Positions 22,900-37,144 are shown, numbered from the stretch's first letter. The stretch: DNA of 64,000 nucleotides from Stromatinia cepivora (GCA_014898415.1 RCTD01000018.1:1245001-1309000), one strand, 5' to 3'. Translations and numbers: made by a program. The notes: generated by a model from the sequence alone, not told the origin.

Positions 22900-23502
22900 G
22901 AAGATATTCAAAACAATAAAAAAAAATATTATTGATACCTTCAATGAAAATTTACTAATATCTGATATATCTCAAAATTTATTGATCTATAAAGAATCAA
23001 AAAAGAAGAAAATCAATAATTTAATAGAAAATAATATATTCGAAATCATATAACAAACAAATATACTAAAAGATATACGAATATTCAAATCAAGATTTAT
23101 CGATAAAATCAAAAACAAAGATATTGAAAAGACATTCCCAAAATCAAAGCTTATAATTCAGATATTAAACAATATAGAAAAAAGAACAATATTAATATAA
23201 TTATCTATAATTTAATAAATAAATCAACATTTGATATTAAATATTATAATTATTCTGTAATCAATTGTACAAATAAATTTATATATTAAAGATATTATTC
23301 AAACTTATATACAAACAATATCCAATCTAATACAATTATTCTATATTTTATTATCCAAAAAAATAGAATTCCCAAAAGAAACACTACTACAAATAATCAA
23401 ACCATTATATAATATACCAAAGACTAGAAACTATTAGTTTGGTATTTATCATAACCATTACTTTATTATATTCCAAATAATCCAATCAATCTATAACCCC
23501 TG
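22900..23502 (+). pseudogene. Copia reverse transcriptase relic (5' part), family K
   Basis: The decayed frame includes KKKINNLIENNIFEII, RIFKSRFIDKIK, then KPLYNIPKTRNYQFGIYHNH and SIYNPC. These correspond to the Ty1/copia reverse transcriptase segment usually reading KEIDGLLEKGVF, RIFNSRFVDEIK and KPLYGVPEAGNHWF. Stops are of RIP type. The L insertion cuts it exactly after the codon for C of NPC. Confidence 0.75.
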
Positions 23503-23812
23503 TATCACGGGATAGTATGACTACAGAGTACTTTCAGGGATCGGGGAATAGGTGGTACACGTGATTGGTAGAGTAAAAGAATTGAATGATTTATCTTTGA
23601 TTATATGAATCAAGAATTGTATATATAGAATAAATGAGTGGTTATTTAGTCAATATATATCTTAATTAGATTAGATCTTTATTTATTAATATATTAGGAT
23701 CATTTTATTAATCGAAGAGATTAATAAGGGTTAAAAGATTCTTTATTTCGATTGGAAAGTATACTCTTTGATCTTTTGTAGAATATAAGGGATCATAAAA
23801 TTTTCTGTAATA
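23503..23812 (-). repeat. 3' LTR of L copy A
   Basis: This LTR is 310 bp, equal in length to 39332-39641. It starts TATCACGG on the + strand (TG mutated to TA), and the matching duplication ccctg lies outside it. Confidence 0.9.
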
Positions 23813-24179
23813 TACCCCCTAAATCGAAAGGCGATCTGAAATAAATGAAAAGGTATAGAAAATAGTAATTTATTGATTCGTAAAGGAATATATAAGGCGA
23901 TTATAGGTAGATATTAATAAAGGAATGGTATAATATATAAATCTGAAATAATCCTGGTATTTTTGGAATAGGGAAGAATTTGATTATATATAAATCACAA
24001 ATATCTCTTGATTTTCGATTTGTTATTTATGATATTCTTCGAAATCAAGATTTTGAATAAATAAAAAGAAAGTTTTCTATTAAAAGAATACAAAAGAATG
24101 ATTGATTTTGCAGTATAGCAATTGAGAATATCTATAGTTGTTAGGCTATAGTATATTGATTATAATAATAAAATAAAAT

Positions 24180-25241
24180 GAATGAATTTTTAAAGATATA
24201 TAAATCCCTTCTTTATATTTTTGTTTTTATTTTAATCAAATTCTTATTAATCATTATTATATTTAAGATTTCGGGGTTTAAGAAGGCTAAATAAGCGAAT
24301 CTCAATTGTACTAGGTAAACAACGATTAAAAAGAAAACTTTGAAAGAATCGAATATGAGAGAAGATTCTAATATTCTTTCAAAGGATCAATAAATCAAGC
24401 AAAGAGAATTAATGAATCCAGTATAAATATCGAATTAAAATATTGATTTCTGGGAGTATAATTTAATTAAATCTGTTTCTAGAATAATATATAATCATTT
24501 ATTTCAGAAACCGCTTTCCTCTATTAAAGGAATTATTATTTGTTATAATCAATTATTTATTATAGATCTAGATAGTAATTTGGAGGTAGATTTTGTTTTT
24601 GAATTCTGTTATATAATTAAAAGATTTTATTAATTTTATATTTATAATTGTTGAGATTAAAATTGTTTGATAAAGAAGAGAAAAAAGGAAGGTTTTCTTT
24701 ATTTAATGATAATAATCTATTTGATCCTTTGATATTGGATTTTTCGGATAATAAATTAGATAAAAAAGAGAAAGAAAAAAAGTTGTCAAAAATTATTGGT
24801 TTTTTAATCAAAACAAAGGATAAAAGGAATTATAGGGAAAGAAATAATTATTTATATATTTGATATATGAAGTTGTTGATTATTAAGAGATATAATTTCT
24901 ATAATGAATACTTTATTGATTTTTTCAAACTAAATAATCATCAGTATTAGAATTGTGGTATTCATTTGTATATTCTTTTGCTGATTTTTCTTTATCCTTT
25001 GATAAATTATTATATCGTTATTCATTAGCAAAATTCGAAAATAAGTTCTTTATTTATCCCCTTTATCTTCATAATATATTGATCATTGATTGTATAATCC
25101 AAATAGGGATACAGGATTATAATAAAGATGATCTTAAAGATCGAGGAAAAAAAAGAAATTGTTTTTTTGCCTTTATATTGTTGTTCCTCTTTTCCTTATT
25201 ATATTATTCATTAAAATCCTTAAAAGGCTGAATGGAAGAAG
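24180..25241 (+). pseudogene. Antisense ORF relic of family L, copy A, N-terminal part
   Basis: This is the decayed counterpart of 61324-62376 in L copy B, on the strand opposite the copia genes. The longest open part (about 24648-24863) reads Lys/Glu/Asp-rich, with LFDPLILDFSDNK matching PFDPLVLGFSDNE in copy B. Copy A has more RIP stops. The frame is cut by E1 at 25242 and resumes at 32687. The product is not recognised. Confidence 0.5.
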
Positions 25242-25532
25242 TTTTACGGTTGTTGGAAGGATGTTGTTAGTAAAGCTAGGAATCTCTATAAGGAAGCGGC
25301 TTCATTGTTAAAAGCAAATGTATAATCGATGGTCTATTGTCGATTGATTAGAAAACTTTGTAAAATCTCTGTATTCATTAAATTTTAATATATGATCGGT
25401 AGTTTGTTATTGTTTCGATATCGTTTTTTATTGGATTTAAAAGAAAAAGGTTTTTTTAATTAGAAAAGAATAATAAAAAGTTTTATAATTATTTTAGGAT
25501 TAATTGATTCTTTGTTATTTGTAATTTTGATA
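25242..25532 (+). repeat. 5' LTR of E1
   Basis: This 291-bp LTR is homologous along its whole length to 32405-32681, apart from one short length difference. It also matches the inverted LTR at 41063-41353. Confidence 0.85.
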
Positions 25533-27359
25533 ATTCTTTTTATTTTATTTTTAGAAGTAATTTATCAATTAGTTATTGTTGATATTTCTTTGAATAATTA
25601 TAATAGGAATAAGAAGCATTTTAGATTTATTGATCAGTTCAAATGCCTTACAAATTTGAAGGGAAAATATATCGAAGATTCAGAGCGATAATGAAGATAA
25701 GATATCGATATCAAATCGTTAATTCATTATATAATTTGAAGTAGAATTAGCATAAAGATTCGAAAATATATAAAAAGAATTCGAAATCTTCAGATCAGAA
25801 AATCAATAATAGATCGAGGAAATCTTTATTTGTTTTATATAAGAAAGAATAATTAGTTCGTTGATAATAGTTGTTTATAATAGGGAGGCAGTATTTAATT
25901 CTATTCTAATTTCTTAAAGAAGATTTCTGAAATTTTAAAAACTTTTATTTTATAAGGGTTTTATTATTATAGAAACAAAAAACTTTTTCTTTTAAATTGA
26001 ATTTATATTTCGGAATGATAATAGATATTATTTTTCAATAGATCAAAAGAAAATAGATTATATTATTCAATATTTCCAAAAACAATCTTTTGTGATTTGG
26101 TATTGATATAAAAGTAGAATAATAGATTTTAATATATTATGGGAAGAGTTTAGGGAATATATATATGATATAATATTAAACAAAAATAATTATTAATGTT
26201 TGATTATATAATAAATAATCTATATCAAATAATAATTTACATAAAGTATAAATAGTTTTATAATATATTTCGATAATTTAAAGAAGAAGATCGAATTGAA
26301 GGTAGATAGTATTCGAAAAGAATGTTTTTTAGTAGATCTATTCTTTTATATTGTAAAAAGAATTTCGGAATCATTTTAATAATTAGAAAGTAGAAATGAA
26401 TTGATCAAATAAATATATCGTTTGGAAAATATAAATAAAATATATTATATAACGGATCCCTTCGATATACCTTATAATTGAAAATAGGGTAATCTTTTTA
26501 TATAATCTAATTATCCTTTTAATCTCTTTCAAAATAGATAATCTCAGAAACAGAATAATTTATTATCGATTAGTAATATACAATTATAACTTTAATATTC
26601 CAAATTTCTTTTTACAGAAAAAAAAGATAAAGAAATTTCGAAGGAAGATTATTGAAAACAAACACTGTAATACTTTTGTTGTCAATAATTGGATTATTAT
26701 TTGAAAGGGTATACTAATCTATATATTTATTGATAATATAAGGGTAATTATTTAGTTTATATTTGTTTTATATATTTTTCGCAAAATAATAATTAAGGAA
26801 ATGTTGTGATTCAATAATAATTTTAATTATTTCGATGATCCTGAATCTTTAATAAAAGGGATATATTATTTTAATTATCAAAGCAAACTTTAAGGTCAAT
26901 AATACTTTGATAAAGATGTGTTGTTTTATTGATTCCAGAGTATAAATTAATATTATTTAATAAAATAAATGTATTAAATAGGATTAGATTTTTGATTTTA
27001 GTAAAAGTATTTTATTAATATTAATTAATAAAATTAATATATTTTTCTATAATAATTATTAGTTTGTTATTGAAATAATAAACGAATATAAAGAAAAAAG
27101 AATGTATACTTATTAATTCATTATTATTATTCTGGATTTATCAAGGATCGATATTATTCTAAGGTTATTTTGGCTTTAAATGATAAATCTGAATATCGAT
27201 TGATAGTTGATTTCGTTTTGCTTTAGGTTTATATTACAAGATCTCGAAATAGTAATGATTAAGGAATTGTATAAAGAAATGAAGATTAGGGTCAAAATTT
27301 ATATATTATTATTTGAAATTCAATCAATTGTAAAAGTATTATTAAACTTCAAGAATATT
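25533..27359 (+). pseudogene. Presumed gag-protease region of E1
   Basis: By position this must contain gag and protease of the gypsy element, but RIP stops and frame breaks are too dense to identify motifs with confidence. No other feature is seen in the stretch. Confidence 0.35.
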
Positions 27360-30300
27360 TTTATGTTATTGTTTTTGCAAATATCTTTTGAATATAAGGA
27401 ATATGAAGAAATCTTTTCAGAAAATGAAAGCAATATATTATCCGATTATTATTCGATAGAATATTATATTGATTTCGAATCCAGATCAATCTTTTTTTGG
27501 GGATTAATATATATTCTTTTGGAAGAGGAATTAACGATTCTATAAGAATATCTTAAAGAATATTAAAAGAAAGATTGGATTTGTTATTCGATTAATTTCA
27601 TCAGAATCTTGATTATATTTATTTCAAAGAAAAAAGATGGTTATCGATTATATATTGATTATTATGATTTTAATAAAATTACAAAAAGAATTATATCTTT
27701 TTACTTTTAATTAGCGAATTATTAGATTATTTAAGGTAAGGGATCTTCTTTATAAAGTTCGATCTCAAAGATATATATTATCGAATATATATATAGGAAG
27801 ATAATAAATAAAAGATAATGTTTTGTATTCGTTATAGATAATTTGAATATTTAATTATATTTTTCGGTTTAATCAATACCTTTATTATTTTTCAGATATA
27901 TATCAATCAAGTATTCGTTGGTTTTGTAGATAATATTTGTATTATATATTTTGATGATATTTTTATTTATTCCAAAAATAGAGAAACTTATATTATTGAT
28001 ATTTGCAAAATCTTTGTTAGATTATTTGAATATAAGTTTTATACCAAATTAAAGAAATATATATTCTATATATATAAAATGGAATTTCTGAGTTTTATTA
28101 TATCAAGGAAGAGCGTTATTATAAAATCAAGTAAAATTCAAATTATTATTAAATGATTCGTGTCGATATCCCTTTACGAAATTCAAATCTTTTTAGATTT
28201 TGTAAACTTTTATTGATGGTTTATTACAATTTATTCGCGAATCATTTATAATTTAATAAATCTGTTATAAGATATTAAAAAGGGAAAAATTGTATTGGAA
28301 TTTAAATAAATAAAAAAGGTTCAAAATGCCTTTGATAATTTAAAAGAAATCTTTATTATAGTATCGATATTCTGATATTTTGATTCAGTATTCCGAATCT
28401 TAATCGAAATCGATACTTTTGGATTTGTATTAGAATATATATTTTCTTAATTATTCCTTGATAATATAAACAACTCTATTATTTCTTGATAGTATTCTGT
28501 TGCTTTTTATTCGCAGAAATTTAATTCAGTAGAACAAAAGTATTTTATTTATAATTAAGAACTTTTGGTTATTTATATAGTTTTTGTTTAATAACAATAT
28601 TATATCGCGAATAATCGATATATCATTATAATTAAAATGGATTACAATAATTTTTAATACTTTATAAAGAAAAAAGAATTCAATAGTAAATAAATATAAT
28701 GAACTGAAGTCCTGGTTATCTATGATTTCACAATTATATATAAATCGAGCAAATTAAATTCTATTAATGGTTTATTAAAATAATCAGATTATACAGAAAA
28801 TATGAATAATATTAATGAAATATTATTTATATTATAAAATAAGTTGAAAAGTATTATAATAATAATCGCAATTTTCTTTCTTTCGAAAATAGAGATAGAA
28901 TCCTTATAAAATATTATAGATCTTTTTCAATAAAAAGGGTATAGCTTGTCTTTATATGATTCTGAAAGATCGTTGATAGGAATTAATTGTAAATAATCGA
29001 TATTATATTGGATAATTAGTATATTAATTAATAATGAAATAGTATTTGAATTAATATCGGAATTAATAAGAAATATTTTGTTGTGGTTTTAAAAGAATAA
29101 CGATTTTATAAAAAGTAAGGAGTATTTGAAGCATCGATATAGTTCAATTGAAGACGCTGCATTTTGAAAAGTCGATGTTGATGGTTTGCTTATTTATAAT
29201 GGATATGCCTTTGTATTGTTAGATAGAGTTATAAAAGCCGAAATCTTAGAGATCTATTATAATGATCTTATAGAAGGTTATTGGGGTATCAAGAAAATCT
29301 GGGAGATATTGAAAAACAAGTATTTCTGGTTTAATATAATGAAAAATATGAAAAGATATATACGAATATATACTATTTGTTAATAAACAATTGTAAAATA
29401 TTATTAATTCTATAATGAATTATAAACCTTATTATTCCTTTTTAATCCTTAAAAAGAAATAATAATGGATTTTATTACAGATCTATTTTCTTCAAAAATA
29501 GATAAATATATATATAATATTATCCTTATTGTTATCAATAGATATATAAAGTTTGTTTGATATATTTTAATTAATAAAATGATAATTTCATTTAAATTAA
29601 TAGAAATTCTATTTCGATATATTTTTAAGGATTTCAATATATCGCAAGGGAATAATTTCAAATCGAAGATTATAATTCGCAAGTAAATTTTGGAGGAGTT
29701 TATTTTTCTATTTAAGAATATATTACAAATTATTGATAATGTTTTATTTATAAATCGATAATCAAATGAAACAACAAAATCAAAATCTAATTCATTATAT
29801 TATATATTATATTAATTGGAAATAAAACGATTAGATATTGTTATTACCCTTAACAGAATTCATTTATAATACAATATAATATAATATAATTAATGAAACA
29901 TTTTTTAAAGCAATGTATAGATACCTGCCTATATTTAATTATATCGGCGAAAATATCGATATCGAAAAAAAAGTATTTGTTATATAAGAATATATTGAAT
30001 CGTTAAACCAAAAAAGGGCAAAATTAATAGAAATTTGAAATAATTCAATAAAGAAAAGATCGAAGAATAACAAGAAAGATTTACCCCAACAATTCCATAT
30101 CGATGATAAGATTATATTCAATACCAAAAATATCAAACAATTATAATTTAAAAAGAAATTCTTCGATTGTTTTATAAATCCTTTTATTATTATTAATATC
30201 AAAAGTAATGGATAAATATATGAATTAGTATTTCTAGTATTATACAAAATATATAATATCTTTTATATTTCATTATTCAAATTATAATTTGAATATAAAG

Positions 30301-30440
30301 GTACCGCCGATTTTCCGCCTCCTGAAGAAATTGAAGGATATATAGAATATAAAGTCGAAAAAATACTAATTCATAAAAAAAAGAACAAAGAATATAATAT
30401 CTAATACAATAGAAAGATTATTAATCAACGAAAGATTCAT
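27360..30440 (+). pseudogene. E1 pol relic: RT, RNase H, integrase, chromodomain
   Basis: In order, with positions approximate. A pre-RT segment EYKEYEEIFSENESNIL lies near 27390. The reverse transcriptase core contains FISKKKDGYRLYIDY and, near 27950, IYFDDIFIYSKN, which is the YxDD catalytic box still intact. RNase H follows to about 28700. The integrase H2C2 finger lies at 29186-29383, with EIYYNDLIEGYWGIKKIWE (expected HD..GH decayed to ND..GY) and C-terminal YTIC. The integrase core runs to about 29950, and a chromodomain with PPEEIEGYIEYKVEKILIHK starts near 30315. This order defines a chromovirus. Multiple stops make it non-functional. Confidence 0.8.
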
Positions 30441-30699
30441 AGAAAACTTTACGAAATTTAATATATATCAAAAAGTATTTAAAGGATTACAAAAAAAAAA
30501 AATATTACTATTATAATAATAACGAAAAACAAAGAAATGATACTAGTAAAATATATTACAAAAACAAAAAAAATTCGTATTTATATTAGAAAATTAGGAT
30601 ACCTATATTTAAAAACCCTTATATAATCAATTTACTCTAATAAATTATTACAAATATATTATCTTCATTTTATTATTAAATATTTTTATTTTCTTCATT

Positions 30700-31870
30700 C
30701 TTTTACCCCCTTTTTCAATAACCTATCCTCATCTATATTATTTGAATCCTCATTAATATCCGGTTCCATTGATTAATAAAACATTCATTAAATATATTTT
30801 TCGATAATAAGATCCTGATAGGAAATTTGTAAAACTATTACGGAAGTAAATATAAAAGAAGATTTAATTATATTTTGTAATTGAGATTCAAAAGATCTAT
30901 CAATGTTTAATTATTGATTAATTAAATTCAAATCATTATATTCGTTATATCGATCTAGAAGCTTTTTTACCAATTGATTATATTCATTTAGAATAGTATT
31001 TATATCATTATTACTGAAATCCTTCAAAAGATCGAGACCTTTAGTTTGAACTATTGATTTCTTTATTATAGACATTATTGATTTTATTAAAGTTATCGAT
31101 AATTCTCGATGAACAATTGATAATATTATACTGATCTTAAGAACTGGATTTAATTTATTAAAACTTATTGGAAATGAGAATAATATATTAATTATTAAAA
31201 TCTTTTCCTTTTTAAATCTTTTAAAACTTGATAATTTAATATTAGATTATTGTAGATCTTTATTATTGTTATTAAGAAATTCAATTGGTTCTGATACTTT
31301 TCTTTTGATAAAAATCGATTTAAAAGTTTTCCTAATAGATTTCGTTTTGGTTATTTAAAGTATAATGATCTATAATTTCTTTATTATTATTTTATTAATA
31401 CTTTTGATATTTTTAGTTTTACCTTTAATTGTTTTTCGATATATTGATTTCGTTAACAAAACATAAACGGATTTCGATAATCAAATCAAAAAAGTTTCGG
31501 GGATCTCTTCTTTATCCTTTTCGTTAATGATATCCTTCAGTTTATTATCATTCATTAGCTTATCCATTGGCTATTGATATAGCTATATAACTATTAATAA
31601 AAGAAACAATGAATTATATCCAATATATTGATAAAATATCACTACAAATCTATATATATCTTTATCAATTTCACCAATTTCTTTATTTATATATTCAATG
31701 CTAATATAACTTTCTTTATATTATAAAATAGTTGTATTAGATTATATTTCTTCTATTTGTGAAAAAAAATCTTTATTCTCTATATGAATTTAATTTGCCG
31801 ATCCTTTAATTTCCCCAATAATATAGCCTTTTCAAACGAATCCATTTTGGTTATCTATTATTCATAATAA
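30700..31870 (-). pseudogene. Antisense ORF relic in E1
   Basis: On the minus strand, converging on pol, one frame stays open for about 100 codons (about 31290 to 30930), with only RIP-type stops in adjoining stretches. It reads as a Lys/Ser/Thr/Pro-rich protein ending in a predicted coil (NEYNQLVKKLLDRYNEYNDL). The region is conserved in the inverted E1 copy at 41354-42433, including KLKDIINEKDKEEI. No domain is recognised. It could be a family-specific extra gene or an accidental open frame. Confidence 0.45.
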
Positions 31871-32404
31871 AACTGCAATAAATAGTTTATTACAGAATTA
31901 ACATTTTTTGATAATATTATATAGGATTTCTTCTTTCGGATATATTCTATATATACTAGATCAGGTTTTTTTAAAAAAAAGCATTCTTTATTTATTATTT
32001 TTCCTTTAAGCAAAGATTTTGCATTATTATAATAAACGATACATTTAATACAGCGAAGGTATATCGGATATATAAATTACAAAAACATATAAATCAAATA
32101 TATTGTTAATTCAGGAAAGGGTTGAAATATAACAAAGAAAGTAACAAAAGTTTTAAGATATAATATTATAATTGTAATACAAAAATATAAAATTTCGAAG
32201 ATAGAATTCCAATGGATTTATATAACCTTCAAAAAACAAACTACATATATTTTTATTATTATTATTATTATTGTTTATCTTTTTGTTTGTTACACAAAAA
32301 TCATTATACATTATAACCGTTTTATCAATCGATAACTTTTTGTAATTATAAACAGATCAACAATTTATCGGTTTTTCAAAAGCAAAGCCCCGAAAAGAAA
32401 GCTT

Positions 32405-32681
32405 TGTTACAATTATTGAAAGGATATTACTAATAAAACTAAGAATCTTTACAAAGAAGCAGTTTCATTATTAAAAACAAATATACAATTAATAGTTTGT
32501 TATCGATTGATTAGAAAACTTTATAAAATCTTTATATTCATTAAACTCTAATATATAATCAATAATTTGTTATTATTCCGATATCACTCTTGAAAAAGGT
32601 TCTTCTAATTAGAAAAGAATAATGAAAAGTTTTACAGCTGTTTTAGGACTAATTGATTCTTTGCCATTTGTAACTCTAACA
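32405..32681 (+). repeat. 3' LTR of E1
   Basis: This 277-bp LTR starts TGTTAC and ends CTCTAACA, and is followed by the duplication agaag. Confidence 0.88.
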
Positions 32682-32686
32682 AGAAG

Positions 32687-33270
32687 TATATCGTGATTTC
32701 GAAAAGTAATAATAAAAATAAAAGAGAAAAAATGATAAAGAAGAAAAGAAGAAAAAAATGAGTAGTATATTTAAAGAAAAAAGAAAGAAGGGATAATTCT
32801 TTGGTTTTTATAGTATTGATGATATCAATAATTTCGGTTGCTTTAATTGTTCCTTGTTTATTGATTATTACAGATAATTTTGAGGTTTTTTTATTTGAAT
32901 TTCAAATTATTGAGTGTAGAAAAAAGTTTATTTTTTTTCGAAAATAGAAAGATGAAAAGTAAAGAAGTAATCGATTTTAATTGTTTTTTGTTTCCCAATA
33001 AATATAAAATATACAAATTAAAGTATATTATAAAAAAATATAATAATCTAGAATACCAAATAGGATTTATTCTATTTATATCAAAAAAAAGAATTACAAA
33101 TTTTAGATTATCGTTATTCAAACTTTATAATCCAGATTATTGTTATTCAAGTTCTATAATCCTATTGTTTATATTTTATAGATTAAAAAAGAATTGGAAA
33201 TATTCGAACTTTTGTTTTATAAGGTTTTTGATAAGTCTATTAGCAATTATATTGATGATTGATAAATAGG
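32687..33270 (+). pseudogene. Antisense ORF relic of family L, copy A, C-terminal part
   Basis: This continues the frame broken by E1. It shows a basic, charged stretch, a hydrophobic run around 32800-32880 that would be a membrane segment, then YKIYKLKYIIKKYNNLEYQIG. It matches 62380-62870 in copy B in the same frame. Confidence 0.5.
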
Positions 33271-35500
33271 TTATATAAAAATTCTCTTTTAAATATTCTT
33301 AATATAATCATATATTTTGGATATCGATATAATATAATTTTGTAGTGATCTGTTCGTTCTTATTGATTATCAATCTAATTACTTATTGATTGTTGTAAAA
33401 GATTGTTATAGGCTTTTTCATTATTAAATCAATTTTTTTTAAGAAATATAGAATTGCTATAGTTTCTTTTGATATACATTCGATTTCGAAAAGCTCTATT
33501 TCGATAATCGAGATAATCACAGTATCTTATTTGAAAGTCTTTTATATAATTGAATCATTGAAAAGGGATATAATATATTCTTAAAATGATCAATGAATAT
33601 CTGGATTATTTACAAAAGAAATATTTGAAAAAACAAAAAGTTGTAATATTTGATCATTGTTATATTAAATCATAAGATACTTTATATTCTATAGATATTA
33701 TAAACAATAATTAACAGCTTTTATATAATCGCTCAATAGATTGATTAAATAATGATTCAATTGTAAAACAGTAAATAACATATCCGTTTTTATAATGATT
33801 ATAGTATATAATATTGATCCCATTTTCTTTTGATATATTTTTATAATATATACAGAAACTTAACCCTGATTTTTCTGAAATATTGTTATTAGGAGTAGAA
33901 TACTTATTATCCTATTTGTTACTCTGAATTTCTTAGTAATCTTCTTAATGTATATATTATAAATTAACCACAGTTTTTTATTGAATTAATTATAAAGTAT
34001 ATATATATTTAGAAACTATTTAGTGTTTTCCAGATCTTATAATTTATATACAACTTTGATTCTTTCAATGATCTTTGTAACAATTAATTTGTTTTTCTTA
34101 TAATAAATAATCTGAATATTATTTATAAAGAAAAGAATTATAATAATATACTTTAAATTAATATATAAATATAATTCCTCTTTATATTATATCAATTCTA
34201 ACTTCTCAAATATTCAAATGAAATCTCTAAATTATATAATTAGAGAATCTTATAGATTATATAGAACTCGATCGATTATAACATTTTTATTTGGGATTTT
34301 ATATTTATCAAATAGATAATATACAATTAAAATATCTAAAGGATTATATTAAATATTGATAAAAATATTGACTATATTGTATTACTTTGTTTCGAAACCG
34401 TATTTAACAACAATTATCATTACAATTCGAAATAATCAATCTATTAATATAATAATATAAATAATTTCAATAGTATTCTTAATCTAGAGATCTTCTTATA
34501 TTACTAAACATAAACAATAACAAATAATTAAATCTTAATCATTATATTTATATATAAATATTTATTGAAAGGGGATCGGTTTTATAAATTCCGATCCAAA
34601 ATCGATTTCACACCAGATTTTCCTAACCTTAAGGTTATTAACCTTAAAATCGCAATTCTATTTAAATTAATATCCTATTTGATAATCTTTTAATTGATAA
34701 TAAAAACAAGGTAACTTTGAAATTACGAATATATGAATTCGAGGAAATAGTATTATCTATAATCCATTGATTATAGATCAAATGGAAAATAGTAATGGTT
34801 TTATTTCAATTCCAGTAATGATTATATTATAAACTATTACAAATTAAGAATACTCCTTTATATCATTCATTCTTTATTGATTAAATCAAAATATAAAATG
34901 AAAATTGTTTAAATAAAGTAATCTCATTAAATTTATCCTTTAAGATATAATGGTTTCTATATAAGATTCAATATTGGGATTGCTTTTTTGATAATATTAT
35001 TGTATACACAATTGCCTTTATATATGTATTGATTGTTTTAGGATATGAGAGCCAAATAACTCCCGGAAGAAAGGTGATTCCGAGTAATAATTATATAATT
35101 GAAATTTAAATGGATTAATCTAAACCCTGGGTATTTCAATTCTTATAATACAAACTCTTTTAAATATCTATTCGAAATTATAAATCTGTAAATCCTTTAT
35201 AAATCGATTAGATAAATATATAGGATACGGCAATCTCTGTAATGACTGGATTTCCTTTATAGAATACTTTGATTGATTATTCCAGTATATATACTTCTTT
35301 TTGGAATATTGAAATTGATTGATTAAAGTAATCTCTAAATCATTTTTATATATATTACAAAGAATATTAATAGTATAATCAATAGGCTTATATTTTATAT
35401 TCCCTATATCAATATATTCGATGAAATCGGAATCTGTATTATTATTATGAATATTTTTTTGAGTAGTATTAATATTTTTACGTGCAAGATATAATTATTT
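33270..35500 (-). pseudogene. Copia RT-RNase H relic of L copy A
   Basis: By alignment with 62950-64000 of copy B this minus-strand stretch holds the RNase H and reverse transcriptase of L. Stops are dense, so limits are approximate. No other feature is seen. Confidence 0.55.
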
Positions 35501-35779
35501 CTCAATAAAAGAATTGATTTTTCCGGTTTCTCTAATAAAAGAATCAATCAGCATTTATATATCTTTATTATATACTTTATTCTTATTATCTAAAGGATTG
35601 AATAGATTGGATAATTTTAGATCGATTTCTTTATTCCTATTATCATTTTCTAGATCTATATTTATCCCCGAAACCAACTTATTTATAAATAATAGATCTG
35701 AAATACGCTTAATGAATGAAATAAGGGCTTTTCGATCTATAAAAATAAATAAATAAATGAAATCGTTATAATTATCCTT

Positions 35780-36700
35780 GTTTTAAATAATCGTTCTATT
35801 CATTTCGATATAATCTTGTATATTAAAGGCTTTAACAAATTGTTTAAACTCTTTTATAATATAAATATCGATTATTCGATTAATAGAATCTATATAATAA
35901 ATGAATTCCTTATTAAACATTACATTTCGAATAATAATAATTCTATCGAACTTGAATATCCATATATAATAGATCAATATATCTGGAATATAATTCATTA
36001 AATATTCAATATATATTTAAGGATTAGTTTTATATTATTTCCTATTAATTCCAGCTTTTTTGTTTTTATCCAAAAGATAAATTCAGTATCCATACCTGTA
36101 AATTCCATTCCAATTGGAATAGAAATTATCAAATATTTTCTTTACAAATAAGGGATTATCTTTATAAAAATAATTATAAAACTATATATCGAATACTTTA
36201 TTAAACGATTTAAAGGATTTAGCCTTCAAAGGATTTATATTATATAGATAAATAATAATTTGTATTACTTCTATCTATAATTTATTCGATAAATCTATTG
36301 TAATCTGTATTTTTATTTGTTTTGTAATTATTTCTTGTCTTATATATTCTGATCCTTTATTAGGTTTATATATATGAAACAGGGATAACTTGAATTCAAT
36401 GCCTTCTTATTTAATTCATTTCTCAAATAAAATGCTCCTATAATTCCAATGATAAATGTATTATTATCCTGCTTAATCATTATGATTATTAAATTATACT
36501 TATAGTAAACCCAGACTACAAAGTTTTGAATGATTGCAAATACTTCATTATGTATTTTGTAATAAATTAAATATAAAAAGATTTTGCTATAGTATATTTT
36601 TTTGATCAATAGGAACTATGATATATTGTTATACCCTTTATCGAAATCAAAAAGATCTTATTGGATTTTATAGAAGGGCCGAGATGGCTGGCGATTATTT
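35780..36700 (-). pseudogene. Copia integrase relic of L copy A
   Basis: Minus-strand frames at 35783-35998 and 36340-36609 (IIMIKQDNNTFIIGIIGAF, then VMFNKEFIYYIDSINRIIDI) align with the better-preserved integrase of L copy C (59500-60600). Confidence 0.7.
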
Positions 36701-36799
36701 GAAGTGCAAAAAATGATTTGTTTTATATAAATGCAAATATAATCAGTACAATTGAAACGAATGATATCTTTTATCTTGATGTTTTGTATTACAAATACT

Positions 36800-36903
36800 A
36801 AATATTCAAAAACTTCCTTCTTCAAATGTTTGGAGTATTTATACTATATTTAAATATTCAAAAACTTCCTTCTTCAAATGTTTGGAGTATTTATACTATA
36901 TTT
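36800..36903 (+). repeat. Perfect 52-bp tandem duplication
   Basis: Two identical units start aaatattcaaaaacttcctt and lie head to tail at 36800-36851 and 36852-36903, inside L copy A. The copies show no difference, so the duplication postdates the point-mutation decay of the surrounding DNA. Confidence 0.9.
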
Positions 36904-37144
36904 CATTTGTATCTTTTTTTGAAAAAAATGGATTACAAAAATAATAGAATATTTTATTTATTTTTCTGTTTATTATTAAATATATTATAAAAGGATTATT
37001 TATAGGGATAGATAAAAGAATATTTGAATAAATAGAAAATGATTTGTATTTTAAAAATACAAGATTTTCAGTATAAATACATTAAGTAATTATTATATTA
37101 TTTATATGATTTCTTTTACAAAGAGTATAATTATATTCTGAGAA

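Larger units (their letters stand above)
25242..32681 (+). mobile_element. Ty3/gypsy chromovirus E1
   Basis: This 7,440-bp element is flanked by the target duplication agaag (25237-25241 and 32682-32686). LTRs lie at 25242-25532 and 32405-32681, ideally TGTTAC...CTAACA. The plus strand carries reverse transcriptase, RNase H, the integrase zinc finger, integrase and a chromodomain in the gypsy order. An additional minus-strand open region fills much of the 1.8 kb between the chromodomain and the 3' LTR. All frames are RIP-decayed. It is inserted in the antisense ORF of L copy A. Confidence 0.85.
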
